Shown here: piece by piece, positions 1 to 5,033 of the stretch
How positions within the stretch are numbered: position 1 is the stretch's first letter
Layout of the letters: each line of letters begins with the position of its first letter
Assembly (NCBI GenBank): GCA_049515175.1
Contig: JBEKUI010000299.1
Location: forward strand, 1-5,033
DNA: 5,033 nt
Direction: 5' to 3'
Source: JACQNR01 sp049515175
GTDB taxonomy: Bacteria; Acidobacteriota; Terriglobia; UBA7540
Notes under the pieces: model-generated
What the model was told of the DNA's origin: nothing
Seen by the model: the letters and a program-made list of their open reading frames with translations, nothing else
Database searches by the model: none
Translations under genes and position numbers: made by a program

Positions 1-2196
1 TTGCCCCTGAAAACCGCCGATGGGCGGCCGACCGATGTGGAGTTCGTCAGCAATTCCTATCAGGTGGACGGCAAGAAGGTGATCCAGTGTAATGTCCGCG
101 ACATCACCCAGCGCAAGCGGGCGGAAAAACAACTCCGCCGCCTGAACCGGGCGCTGCGCACGATCAGCGAATGCAATCAGGTATTGGTGCGCGCGACCGA
201 TGAGCTGGATCTCAACAACCAAATCTGCCGCATTCTGGTGGAACACGGCGGGTACCGTATGGCCTGGGTGGGCTATGCCGAGCAGGATGAAGCGCGGAGC
301 GTCCGGCCCGTGGCGCAAGCAGGGCACGACGAGGGTTATCTGGCAGAGGCCAGAGTCACTTGGGCCGACACCGAGCGCGGCCGCGGCCCTACTGGAAAGG
401 CTGTCCGTTCCGGCACCGTCTGCGTCGTGCGCCAAACCTCCACAGAACCCAACTATGAACCGTGGCGCGCCGCCGCAATGCGCCACGGCTTTGCCTCCGC
501 GATCGGTCTTCCCCTGGTTGCGAACGGCCACACCCTCGGCGCCCTCACCCTCTACGCGGGAGAAGTGGGTGCCTTTGACGACGCCGAGGTGAAACTCCTC
601 ACCGAACTCGCCAACGACCTCGCCTACGGAATCCAGGCGCTGCGCGTCCGCGCCGCGCACTTGCAGGCGGAAATATCTCTGATCAGGCTCCGCAAGGCCG
701 TGGAGGCGTCGGGCGAAGTCATCTTCATGACCGACCGGGACAGCATCATCACCTTCATCAATCCCGAGTTCACGCGGGTCTATGGCTACACGGAAGCGGA
801 GGTAGTGGGCAAGACCACGCCGCGCATCTTGAAGAGCGGCACCCTCCAGCCGGCAGACTATGCCAGCTTCTGGAAGACGATTCTCGAAAAGCGCGTGGCG
901 CGCGGAGAGATTGTCAATAAGACGAAAAATGGCCGCCTCGTATCGGTCCACAGTTCGGTCAATCCCGTGCTGGATGAGGGTGGCCACATCGCGGGGTTCC
1001 TGGCGATCCAGCGCGATGTCAGCGAGCGGAAGCAAATGGAGCAGCAGTTCCGGCAGGCGCAAAAGATGGAAGCCCTCGGCCAGTTGGCGGGTGGGGTGGC
1101 GCACGATTTCAATAACCTGCTCACGGTTATTTCCGGGTACAGCGAGCTGCTGGCCGACGGCTTGGGCCAGGATGGCCCGCGGATCGAGCAATTGAAACAG
1201 ATCCAGAACGCCGCCGGGCGCGCCGCCTCGCTCACTCGCCAGCTCCTCGCCTTCGGCCGCCGCCAGACGATGGTGATGGAGGTGATGGACATCAACTCTG
1301 CCGTGGCGCGCGCCGAAAAGATGCTCCGCCGCGTGATTGGGGAAAACATTGAATTGGTTACCCGCCCCGCCCCGGGACTCGGCCGTGTGAAGGCCGATCC
1401 GGGACAAGTCGAGCAAGTGGTCATCAACCTGGCGATCAACGCGCGCGATGCCATGCCGCAAGGGGGGAAGCTCATCATCGCCACCGCGAACGTCGAAGTC
1501 TCTCCGGACGATAGCCGCTGCCGCAGCGGCCTCAAACCGGGCGCCTACGTCTTGCTCACCGTCGCAGATACCGGGAGCGGAATCGATCCCAGGATCAAGG
1601 CGAATATTTTTGAGCCTTTCTTCACCACCAAGGAGAGGGGAAAAGGAACCGGGCTGGGTCTGGCCACCGTCTACGGAATCGTTCAGCAGAGCGGTGGATT
1701 CGTAAGCGTGGAAACGGAGTTGGGGAGCGGCTCCACGTTTAAGGTCCTCCTCCCGCGCATCGAGCAGCCCCTCACACCGCCGGCCATGGAGCCCGCCGCG
1801 AAGAACCATCGGCCGTGCACGGAGACCGTGCTGGTGGTTGAGGACGAGCCGCCCCTCCGCACCATGGTCCGCGGCATATTGGAATCGTGTGGCTACCGCG
1901 TCCTCGAAGCAGGTCACGGCGGCGAAGCCCTTGCAATTTGCGAACGCCACGAGGGACCCATCCACCTGGTGCTGACCGATGTCGTCATGCCCCAGATGGG
2001 CGGGCCGGAATTGGCGCTCCGCCTGGCGTCCCGCTGGCCGCAAGTCCGCATCCTCTACATGTCCGGCTATACGGATGACGCGATTGCCGATGCCGTGGAG
2101 CGTGGGGCGAATCACGACTTCATTGCGAAACCGTTTACTCCCAAAACCCTGACGAGCAAGGTGCGCGAAGCCCTCGATGCGAAACTTCCGCAATGA
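1..2196 (+). CDS. Hybrid sensor histidine kinase (PAS-GAF-PAS-HisKA-HATPase-REC), 5' end cut by window
   Basis: Cytoplasmic-looking hybrid kinase that would autophosphorylate on His and pass phosphate to its own receiver. Residue numbers count from the first codon in the window. Residues 1-43 are the C-terminal end of a PAS/PAC domain (closing with DITQRKRAEK). Residues about 70-215 are a GAF domain, and about 230-345 a second PAS domain ending DVSERK. The HisKA H-box is GGVAHDFNNLL with His368. The HATPase has the N-box around Asn476/Asn480 (NLAINARDAMP), G1 DTGSGID at 523-529, the F-box FEPFFTTK and G2 GTGLGL at 549-554. The receiver, about 608-728, has acidic residues Glu614/Asp615, phospho-acceptor Asp660 in LTDVVMP, Ser688 and Lys710, so it looks complete and active. 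No transmembrane segment or DNA-binding domain is visible. The TTG at base 1 is not a believable start because the first PAS domain is incomplete, so the gene continues upstream. The ligand is unknown. Confidence 0.95.
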   Translation: MPLKTADGRPTDVEFVSNSYQVDGKKVIQCNVRDITQRKRAEKQLRRLNRALRTISECNQVLVRATDELDLNNQICRILVEHGGYRMAWVGYAEQDEARSVRPVAQAGHDEGYLAEARVTWADTERGRGPTGKAVRSGTVCVVRQTSTEPNYEPWRAAAMRHGFASAIGLPLVANGHTLGALTLYAGEVGAFDDAEVKLLTELANDLAYGIQALRVRAAHLQAEISLIRLRKAVEASGEVIFMTDRDSIITFINPEFTRVYGYTEAEVVGKTTPRILKSGTLQPADYASFWKTILEKRVARGEIVNKTKNGRLVSVHSSVNPVLDEGGHIAGFLAIQRDVSERKQMEQQFRQAQKMEALGQLAGGVAHDFNNLLTVISGYSELLADGLGQDGPRIEQLKQIQNAAGRAASLTRQLLAFGRRQTMVMEVMDINSAVARAEKMLRRVIGENIELVTRPAPGLGRVKADPGQVEQVVINLAINARDAMPQGGKLIIATANVEVSPDDSRCRSGLKPGAYVLLTVADTGSGIDPRIKANIFEPFFTTKERGKGTGLGLATVYGIVQQSGGFVSVETELGSGSTFKVLLPRIEQPLTPPAMEPAAKNHRPCTETVLVVEDEPPLRTMVRGILESCGYRVLEAGHGGEALAICERHEGPIHLVLTDVVMPQMGGPELALRLASRWPQVRILYMSGYTDDAIADAVERGANHDFIAKPFTPKTLTSKVREALDAKLPQ

Positions 2197-2677
2197 ATTC
2201 GCGGGGGGCGTCAACTTTCCGGCAATTCAAGAGTAGAATCCCAGCCTCCTCCGCCCTGTCCACTCAAAGCCCTGCCCTTCGTTAGCGAACGGGTCAGCGG
2301 ATTGAACTCTGGCTGGCCTTTGTAGCGGACGGAGCGCGCCTGAATCTCAGGTCCGGGGTTCGTTGAAGAATCCCACTTAGAAGCCACCCCTAGGAATTGG
2401 GGCACTACTCAAGCGACCTTCCAACGTCGGACTATTCGGGACCCATGAGCAGACCCGAGAAACTTCTGTACCGAGCCGAGGATCCGCACATTCCATAAGT
2501 AAGTCGCCATCCCCAACCTCCGGAGGGGGTGGTTGAGGCCACCCAACAACCGCCGTGAAGGGCGTTTTGGCACGGCGTCTATCTCCGCTGTCGCGTGAGC
2601 GCGGTTCATTCCAGGCACCTTTTGTCCGAATTCCGCACCCGAGGGACCTCGCTGATCCGTTCCGAAGTGGTATTGTA
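2197..2677. other. Intergenic stretch without a convincing gene, rich in short inverted repeats
   Basis: About 480 bases between the kinase stop and the operator of the next operon. Open frames on both strands here are short, lack good ribosome binding sites and resemble no family I know. What can be seen is a series of small hairpins: arms 2274-2281 and 2286-2294 with one bulge; CCTGA/TCAGG at 2339-2351; GGGGTTC/GAATCCC at 2355-2374 (one G-T pair); GGGTGG/CCACCC at 2527-2544; and CGCCGTG/CACGGCG at 2551-2577. None is followed by a T-run, so no clear intrinsic terminator for the kinase gene can be called. The stretch may be gene debris, a dispersed intergenic repeat or a structured RNA. The sequence alone does not decide. 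Confidence 0.6.
2527..2577. repeat. Two adjacent perfect GC-rich inverted repeats
   Basis: GGGTGG (2527-2532) pairs with CCACCC (2539-2544) across a six-base loop. CGCCGTG (2551-2557) pairs with CACGGCG (2571-2577) across a 13-base loop. A further palindrome, CCTCCGGAGG, lies just upstream at 2517-2526. Three inverted repeats within about 60 bases of non-coding DNA is more than expected by eye. They could form part of an upstream RNA or a dispersed repeat. No function is assignable. Confidence 0.5.
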
Positions 2678-2695
2678 TATGCGTATATACGAATA
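2678..2695. promoter_or_regulatory. Probable ArsR-family operator overlapping the operon promoter
   Basis: An 18-base near-perfect palindrome with perfect core CGTATATACG (2682-2691), flanked after one mismatched position by TAT and ATA. It is strikingly AT-rich against GC-rich surroundings and ends 16 bases before the arsR-like start codon. ArsR/SmtB repressors typically bind such AT-rich dyads over or next to the promoter of their own operon, so autorepression is the natural reading. TATATA at 2684-2689 could serve as a -10 element, with a weak TTCCGA (2660-2665) 18 bases upstream as -35. The exact promoter boxes are uncertain, the palindrome is not. Confidence 0.7.
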
Positions 2696-2702
2696 CTCTG
2701 TT

Positions 2703-2707
2703 GGAGG
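2703..2707 (+). promoter_or_regulatory. Ribosome binding site fixing the arsR-like start
   Basis: GGAGG lies four bases before the ATG at 2712. The in-frame upstream ATG at 2679 lies inside the operator palindrome and has no such site, and the residues it would add match no ArsR N-terminus. The start at 2712 is therefore preferred. Confidence 0.75.
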
Positions 2708-2711
2708 ACCC

Positions 2712-3158
2712 ATGCAGGCGTTGGAGGGTTATTTCAAAGGTTTGGCGGACCACAACCGGATGCGCATCATCAATCTGCTTCTCCACGGAGAACTCTGCGT
2801 GTGCGACATTCAGCGAATATTGGATGCCTCACAACCCAATGTCTCCCGCCATTTGAATTACCTGAAGCACTCAGGGTTGGTTTTGGACCGCCGCGAGGGA
2901 TTCCGGGTCTTCTACCGGTTGAGCGCGGAGGGTGATTCAGCACTCCAGGGCTTGTGGGAGTTCCTCTGCGGTATCTTCAAGAGGGAAAGAATCCTTCAGG
3001 CGGACCTGCGCAAGTTGAGACAAGCGATCCGCGAGGGAGCTTGCGCAGTCCCTCCAAGGCAGGAGATCCACCGCACTGCGGTGTCGCAAGAACCTCGCAC
3101 GCCCACGCAACGGCGATTGGGCGCTCGAAGCACAGGGCCCATTCGTGCTCGGAGTTGA
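2712..3158 (+). CDS. ArsR/SmtB-family metal(loid)-responsive repressor with odd C-terminal tail
   Basis: A 148-residue winged-helix repressor, expected to be dimeric and to leave DNA when metal(loid) binds. Residues 1-75 follow the family closely: FKGLADHNRMRI opens the fold, ELCVCDIQ at 27-34 is the alpha-3 metal-site motif, QPNVSRHLNYLKHSGLV at 41-57 is the recognition helix region, and REGFRVFYRL at 61-70 is the wing. Cys29 and Cys31 match the first two As(III)-binding cysteines of the E. coli ArsR type (ELCVCDLC), but the third is replaced by Gln34. Cys86 and Cys111 could complete a site. Family members usually end near 100-120 residues. Here residues 115-148 are Arg/Pro/Thr-rich with no recognisable fold. 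It is the first gene of the operon, with a probable operator just upstream and the GcvH-like gene two bases downstream. The inducer could be As(III), Sb(III), Cd or another thiophile. Confidence 0.92.
   Translation: MQALEGYFKGLADHNRMRIINLLLHGELCVCDIQRILDASQPNVSRHLNYLKHSGLVLDRREGFRVFYRLSAEGDSALQGLWEFLCGIFKRERILQADLRKLRQAIREGACAVPPRQEIHRTAVSQEPRTPTQRRLGARSTGPIRARS
3040..3090 (+). repeat. Nested inverted repeat in the 3' end of the arsR-like gene
   Basis: CTTGCG (3040-3045) can pair with CGCAAG (3085-3090). Inside lie CTCC/GGAG (3052-3055 with 3062-3065) and the perfect CACCGC/GCGGTG (3069-3074 with 3078-3083, three-base loop). In RNA this would make a small three-way junction about 70 bases before the gcvH-like start. 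It coincides with the part of the ArsR-like protein that looks unlike the family, so this DNA may be shaped by RNA structure more than by protein sequence. No function is established. Confidence 0.4.
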
Positions 3159-3160
3159 AC

Positions 3161-3610
3161 ATGCCTGAAGAGAATCTCAAAGTAGCGGTCGATAAGTTCA
3201 CATTTCAAATCCCCAAGGGTCTGTCCTATAGCGACGCGGGCTTGTGGGTAAAGCTTGAAGGCGATCGTGCTCGCGTGGGCCTATCTGATTTTGCGCAACA
3301 AACCAGCGGGGATGTTGCCTTTGTGAGGACTAAGCCGATTGGAACAGGCCTGAATCGGGGTGACGAGTTCGGAGAAATCGAGACAGTCAAGGTGAATGTG
3401 AGCTTCCCCTCCCCCGTCACGGGAAAGATTGTGGAGATCAATCCCTCCCTCGAGGAGGCGGCCGACCTCGTTAACCAGGACCCCTACGGTAAGGGCTGGC
3501 TGGCGGTCATCGAACTGGCCGATTGGGAAAGTGACCGCCGTGGTCTGCTGGATGCGAGGTCGTATGCTGCCTTGGTCAAGGATCAGGCCGAAGCGGAGAT
3601 GAAGAAATGA
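3161..3610 (+). CDS. GcvH-like lipoyl-carrier protein (glycine cleavage H-protein homologue)
   Basis: A 149-residue single lipoyl domain of H-protein type. The family signature is clear: WVKLEGDRARVGLSDFAQ at 29-46, GDEFGEIETVKVN at 67-79 with Lys77 at the lipoylation position, SPVTGKIVEINP at 84-95, and LVNQDPYGKGWL at 103-114. Lys77 would carry lipoate, attached by LipB/LipA or LplA, which are not in the window. True H-proteins usually have a His-Glu-Trp near residue 30; here it is Gly-Leu-Trp, and about 25 residues follow the usual end. No gcvT, gcvP or lpd is nearby. The neighbours are an ArsR repressor, DGC proteins and OsmC, so a dedicated swinging-arm thiol carrier is likelier than glycine cleavage. 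ATG has GGAG at 3151-3154, six bases upstream, inside the end of the arsR-like gene. It overlaps the next gene by four bases (ATGA). Confidence 0.9.
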   Translation: MPEENLKVAVDKFTFQIPKGLSYSDAGLWVKLEGDRARVGLSDFAQQTSGDVAFVRTKPIGTGLNRGDEFGEIETVKVNVSFPSPVTGKIVEINPSLEEAADLVNQDPYGKGWLAVIELADWESDRRGLLDARSYAALVKDQAEAEMKK

Positions 3611-4017
3611 AAGGCAAGGTTCTCATCGTGCCGTGCAGTGGGATCGGCAAGAGTTATGGAACGGTGGCGCGCGAGGGGGCCTATGTGGTCACCGAAGACC
3701 TGTGTCCCGAGAAGACGAGGCTCGTACCTCTCGCTCTGTTGGTTCTGGGCGAGGCCGAGACGCAAGCCGCGGTGTCCCAAGCCCAGGCCATCACCATTGA
3801 TGGCTGCAAGCTGGCCTGTGCCGCCAAGGTCGTCGCTCAGTTGGGGGGCACGGTGGCGCACGGTCTGCAAGTCCTGGATGTGTTTCGCCGGCATCGGGAT
3901 CTGAAGCCTTCTGGTATTGCTGAACTCGACGAGAACGGGCGCCGGCTGGCTCGCGCTGTGGCGGAAGAGGTCAAGGGACTTGTGGATGCCCTGAGTGAGG
4001 AGGCGAAGCTTGCCTGA
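3607..4017 (+). CDS. DGC-family putative zinc-binding protein (four conserved Cys)
   Basis: A 136-residue protein of the family named for its Asp-Gly-Cys motif (Pfam DGC), annotated generally as putative zinc-binding and not biochemically well defined. Cysteines are Cys10 (IVPCSGIGKSYG), Cys33 (EDLCPE), and Cys67 and Cys71 (IDGCKLACA). The last two form a C-x3-C pair after a helix-strand region, as expected for the family. Segment 11-30 (SGIGKSYGTVAREGAY) is also typical. No signal peptide or membrane segment is seen, so it is probably cytoplasmic. Start ATG overlaps the gcvH-like stop as ATGA and has GGAGA at 3595-3599. The C-terminal third is a charged helix. It is followed by a longer paralogue overlapping by eight bases. 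The bound metal, and whether the cysteines act in metal or thiol transfer, are unknown. Confidence 0.85.
   Translation: MKGKVLIVPCSGIGKSYGTVAREGAYVVTEDLCPEKTRLVPLALLVLGEAETQAAVSQAQAITIDGCKLACAAKVVAQLGGTVAHGLQVLDVFRRHRDLKPSGIAELDENGRRLARAVAEEVKGLVDALSEEAKLA
3998..4003 (+). promoter_or_regulatory. Strong ribosome binding site selecting a TTG start
   Basis: AGGAGG sits six bases before the TTG at 4010. The in-frame GTG at 3995 would place this site inside the gene and has no better site of its own, so TTG at 4010 is the preferred start. The site lies within the end of the preceding DGC gene, consistent with translational coupling. Confidence 0.75.
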
Positions 4018-4735
4018 ACTTCCCAAGCGAAAGATTGGTATCGTCGCCTGTTCGGGGGAAGAGGTTGCTGAGGGCACTGTGACCCGCATGGCGGCGCTCA
4101 AGGTACTGGAGTCACTCCGACCCCGCCAGACCGTCACGATTTGCCTGCCCCTTTTCCTAGCGGGCGGCGAAGGGGATCGTGCCTTCGCCCGGTTCTATCC
4201 CACGATCGCTGTCGATGGCTGCGAGAAGAGATGCGCCGCGCGCGGCACAGAAATGTACAGCGGCAAGCCCGCGGTCAGTGTGGTTGTCAGCGATCTGGCT
4301 CCCGCCAATTCTCCCGGATTAGGCAGCGCGCGCCGACTAAGCGACACGGGGATGCAGGTGGTGAATGATGTTGCCAAGCGGATTGCCGCGCACGTGGACC
4401 AGCTACTGGACGTCCCCTGGGACCGCCGAAGCGGTGGTCTGCCGCTCCACGATTCCGCAATCCGCGAAGAAGCAAAACCTCAAACCGCTTCATGCTCATG
4501 CGGCTCGGGTATTCCCGTAAAGGTTGTGGGAGTTGCCGGAAGGCAGATCCCGCTTATTGCATTGCCGCTGATCTTCACCCAATTTCGGGAAGCCGGCAAG
4601 CTGCCCAATGATTCCACCAAGACGGAATTGATGCAGGCGGTGAAAATTTACAATCCCATTCCGCACGATGAAGAAGCCGCCTGCGCGGAGGCGGTTTTGC
4701 GGGAGTACGCCGCGTTTTGTCAGGGGAGCTACTGA
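4010..4735 (+). CDS. Second DGC-family protein fused to a cysteine-bearing C-terminal domain
   Basis: 241 residues from the TTG start. The N-terminal about 135 residues are a paralogue of the preceding gene, with the same four-cysteine pattern: Cys14 (GIVACSGEE), Cys45 (TICLPLF), Cys71 and Cys75 (VDGCEKRCA). After a linker at about 136-160 comes a separate module starting with CSCGSG (Cys162, Cys164). It continues through VGVAGRQIPLIALPLIF (173-189), a KLPND turn, and YNPIPHDEEAACAEAVLREY (214-233), with Cys225 and Cys237. From memory, the pattern 'short strand, IGL-x-x-IF, helix, N-x-IP, ALLREYxxF' recurs in small uncharacterised proteins found with metal/thiol genes, but I cannot name it. 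With eight cysteines it may bind two metals or take part in thiol exchange. A one-base overlap (TGATG) joins it to the OsmC-like gene. Confidence 0.82.
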   Translation: MPELPKRKIGIVACSGEEVAEGTVTRMAALKVLESLRPRQTVTICLPLFLAGGEGDRAFARFYPTIAVDGCEKRCAARGTEMYSGKPAVSVVVSDLAPANSPGLGSARRLSDTGMQVVNDVAKRIAAHVDQLLDVPWDRRSGGLPLHDSAIREEAKPQTASCSCGSGIPVKVVGVAGRQIPLIALPLIFTQFREAGKLPNDSTKTELMQAVKIYNPIPHDEEAACAEAVLREYAAFCQGSY

Positions 4736-5033
4736 TGTCGCACACGGCAAGCTATCGCACCACGGTGAAATGGAAGGGTGAACACTGGGGTCACATTCAG
4801 ATGGGCAACGGTCCGGAAATGGATTTTTCGGCTCCGCCCGACGCGCACGGACACGCGGGCGTGCTGACCCCGGAGGACGCGTTTGTGGCCGCCGTCAACA
4901 CCTGCATCATGATGATGTTCCTCTGGTCGGCGGAGCGATTCAAGCTGGGGCTGGTTTCCTACGAGTGCCTTGCGGAGGGCACCAAACTCGTCGAGCTGGA
5001 TCGGACGGAGATTTTTGCCTCCATCATGCTCCG
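4735..5033 (+). CDS. OsmC/Ohr-family thiol peroxidase-like protein, 3' end cut by window
   Basis: The first 99 residues are visible. The pattern is that of OsmC-family proteins: N-terminal beta strands (YRTTVKWKGEHWGHIQMG), a loop with GVLTPEDAFVAAVNTC ending in Cys57, then the long hydrophobic helix CIMMMFLWSAERFKLGL and the next strand with Cys78. Cys57 fits the first, peroxidatic cysteine of OsmC/Ohr, normally near residue 60. The second, resolving cysteine of true peroxidases lies near residue 125 and would fall beyond the window, so activity cannot be judged. Cys78 is not at that position. Family members reduce organic hydroperoxides using lipoylated proteins or dithiols, which makes the GcvH-like gene upstream noteworthy. 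Start ATG overlaps the preceding stop by one base, with AGGGGAG at 4722-4728 as ribosome binding site. Confidence 0.88.
   Translation, partial: MSHTASYRTTVKWKGEHWGHIQMGNGPEMDFSAPPDAHGHAGVLTPEDAFVAAVNTCIMMMFLWSAERFKLGLVSYECLAEGTKLVELDRTEIFASIML

Noticed and set aside
858..1535. Long open frame on the minus strand across the kinase gene
   Set aside because: It lies antisense to strongly conserved PAS, HisKA and HATPase coding sequence, is rich in Arg/Ser/Pro as expected of a GC-rich shadow frame, and resembles no family.
2197..2240. Possible terminator after the kinase stop (GCGGGGGGCG and following)
   Set aside because: No matching stem partner nearby and no T-run, so an intrinsic terminator cannot be supported.
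2339..2390. tRNA-like look of GGGGTTC...GAATCCC followed by GCCA
   Set aside because: The loop is wrong for a T-arm, the neighbouring CCTGA/TCAGG hairpin has a three-base loop and cannot be an anticodon arm, and no acceptor stem pairs upstream.
2409..2786. Minus-strand open frame of 125 codons upstream of and into the arsR-like gene
   Set aside because: Its first part is antisense to the conserved arsR N-terminus and operator, and no ribosome binding site or family match is seen. Only its downstream half, in the non-coding stretch, is kept as possible debris.
2555..2935. Plus-strand open frame of 126 codons overlapping the arsR-like gene in another frame
   Set aside because: It is out of frame with the clear ArsR motifs, and its Pro/Arg-rich translation looks like a shadow.
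3161..3610. Calling the GcvH-like gene gcvH of glycine cleavage
   Set aside because: No gcvT, gcvP or lpd neighbours, an altered N-terminal signature and an ArsR-led operon. The family is certain, the pathway is not.
3583..4137. Open frame of 184 codons on the minus strand over the DGC genes
   Set aside because: The plus strand carries recognisable DGC motifs in coupled frames with ribosome binding sites. The minus-strand product has no family features.
3161..4735. Reading the operon as an sHdr/LbpA-type sulfur oxidation cluster because of the lipoyl carrier
   Set aside because: No hdr-like subunits, lipoate ligase, TusA or DsrE genes are visible in the window.

Overview
The window is GC-rich bacterial DNA (about 60% GC by eye) with bacterial Shine-Dalgarno sites, tightly overlapping genes and a multi-domain hybrid histidine kinase. 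This suggests a free-living, signalling-rich environmental bacterium of the Acidobacteria, Verrucomicrobia, Deltaproteobacteria or Nitrospirae sort. The sequence alone does not fix the phylum. No mobile element, CRISPR array, rRNA or tRNA is visible.

Layout. (1) Positions 1-2196 hold the 3' part of a soluble-looking hybrid sensor histidine kinase: end of a PAS domain, GAF, PAS, HisKA, HATPase and a C-terminal receiver. It has no DNA-binding output domain and no partner gene in view. (2) Positions 2197-2711 are about 515 bases without a convincing gene. They hold several short GC-rich inverted repeats and, at the 3' end, an AT-rich palindrome that looks like an ArsR-type operator. (3) From 2712 to the right edge, five same-strand genes are packed with gaps of +2, -4, -8 and -1 bases. 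They are an ArsR-family repressor with a CVC metal site, a GcvH-like lipoyl-carrier protein, a DGC-family four-cysteine protein, a second DGC protein with an extra cysteine-bearing C-terminal domain, and an OsmC/Ohr-family protein cut by the window end.

How the genes may work together. The spacing makes one autoregulated transcription unit very likely. All five products carry reactive dithiol or cysteine chemistry: a metal(loid)-sensing Cys pair, a lipoyl-lysine site, two four-cysteine putative metal-binding proteins and a thiol peroxidase-like protein. Lipoylated proteins are established electron donors to Ohr/OsmC peroxidases, and arsenite is a classic poison of lipoyl dithiols. My inference is a metal(loid)- or thiol-stress-inducible module in which a dedicated GcvH-like carrier serves the OsmC protein and/or the DGC proteins instead of glycine cleavage. 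I do not recognise it as a named, characterised system, and it is the most interesting item in the window.
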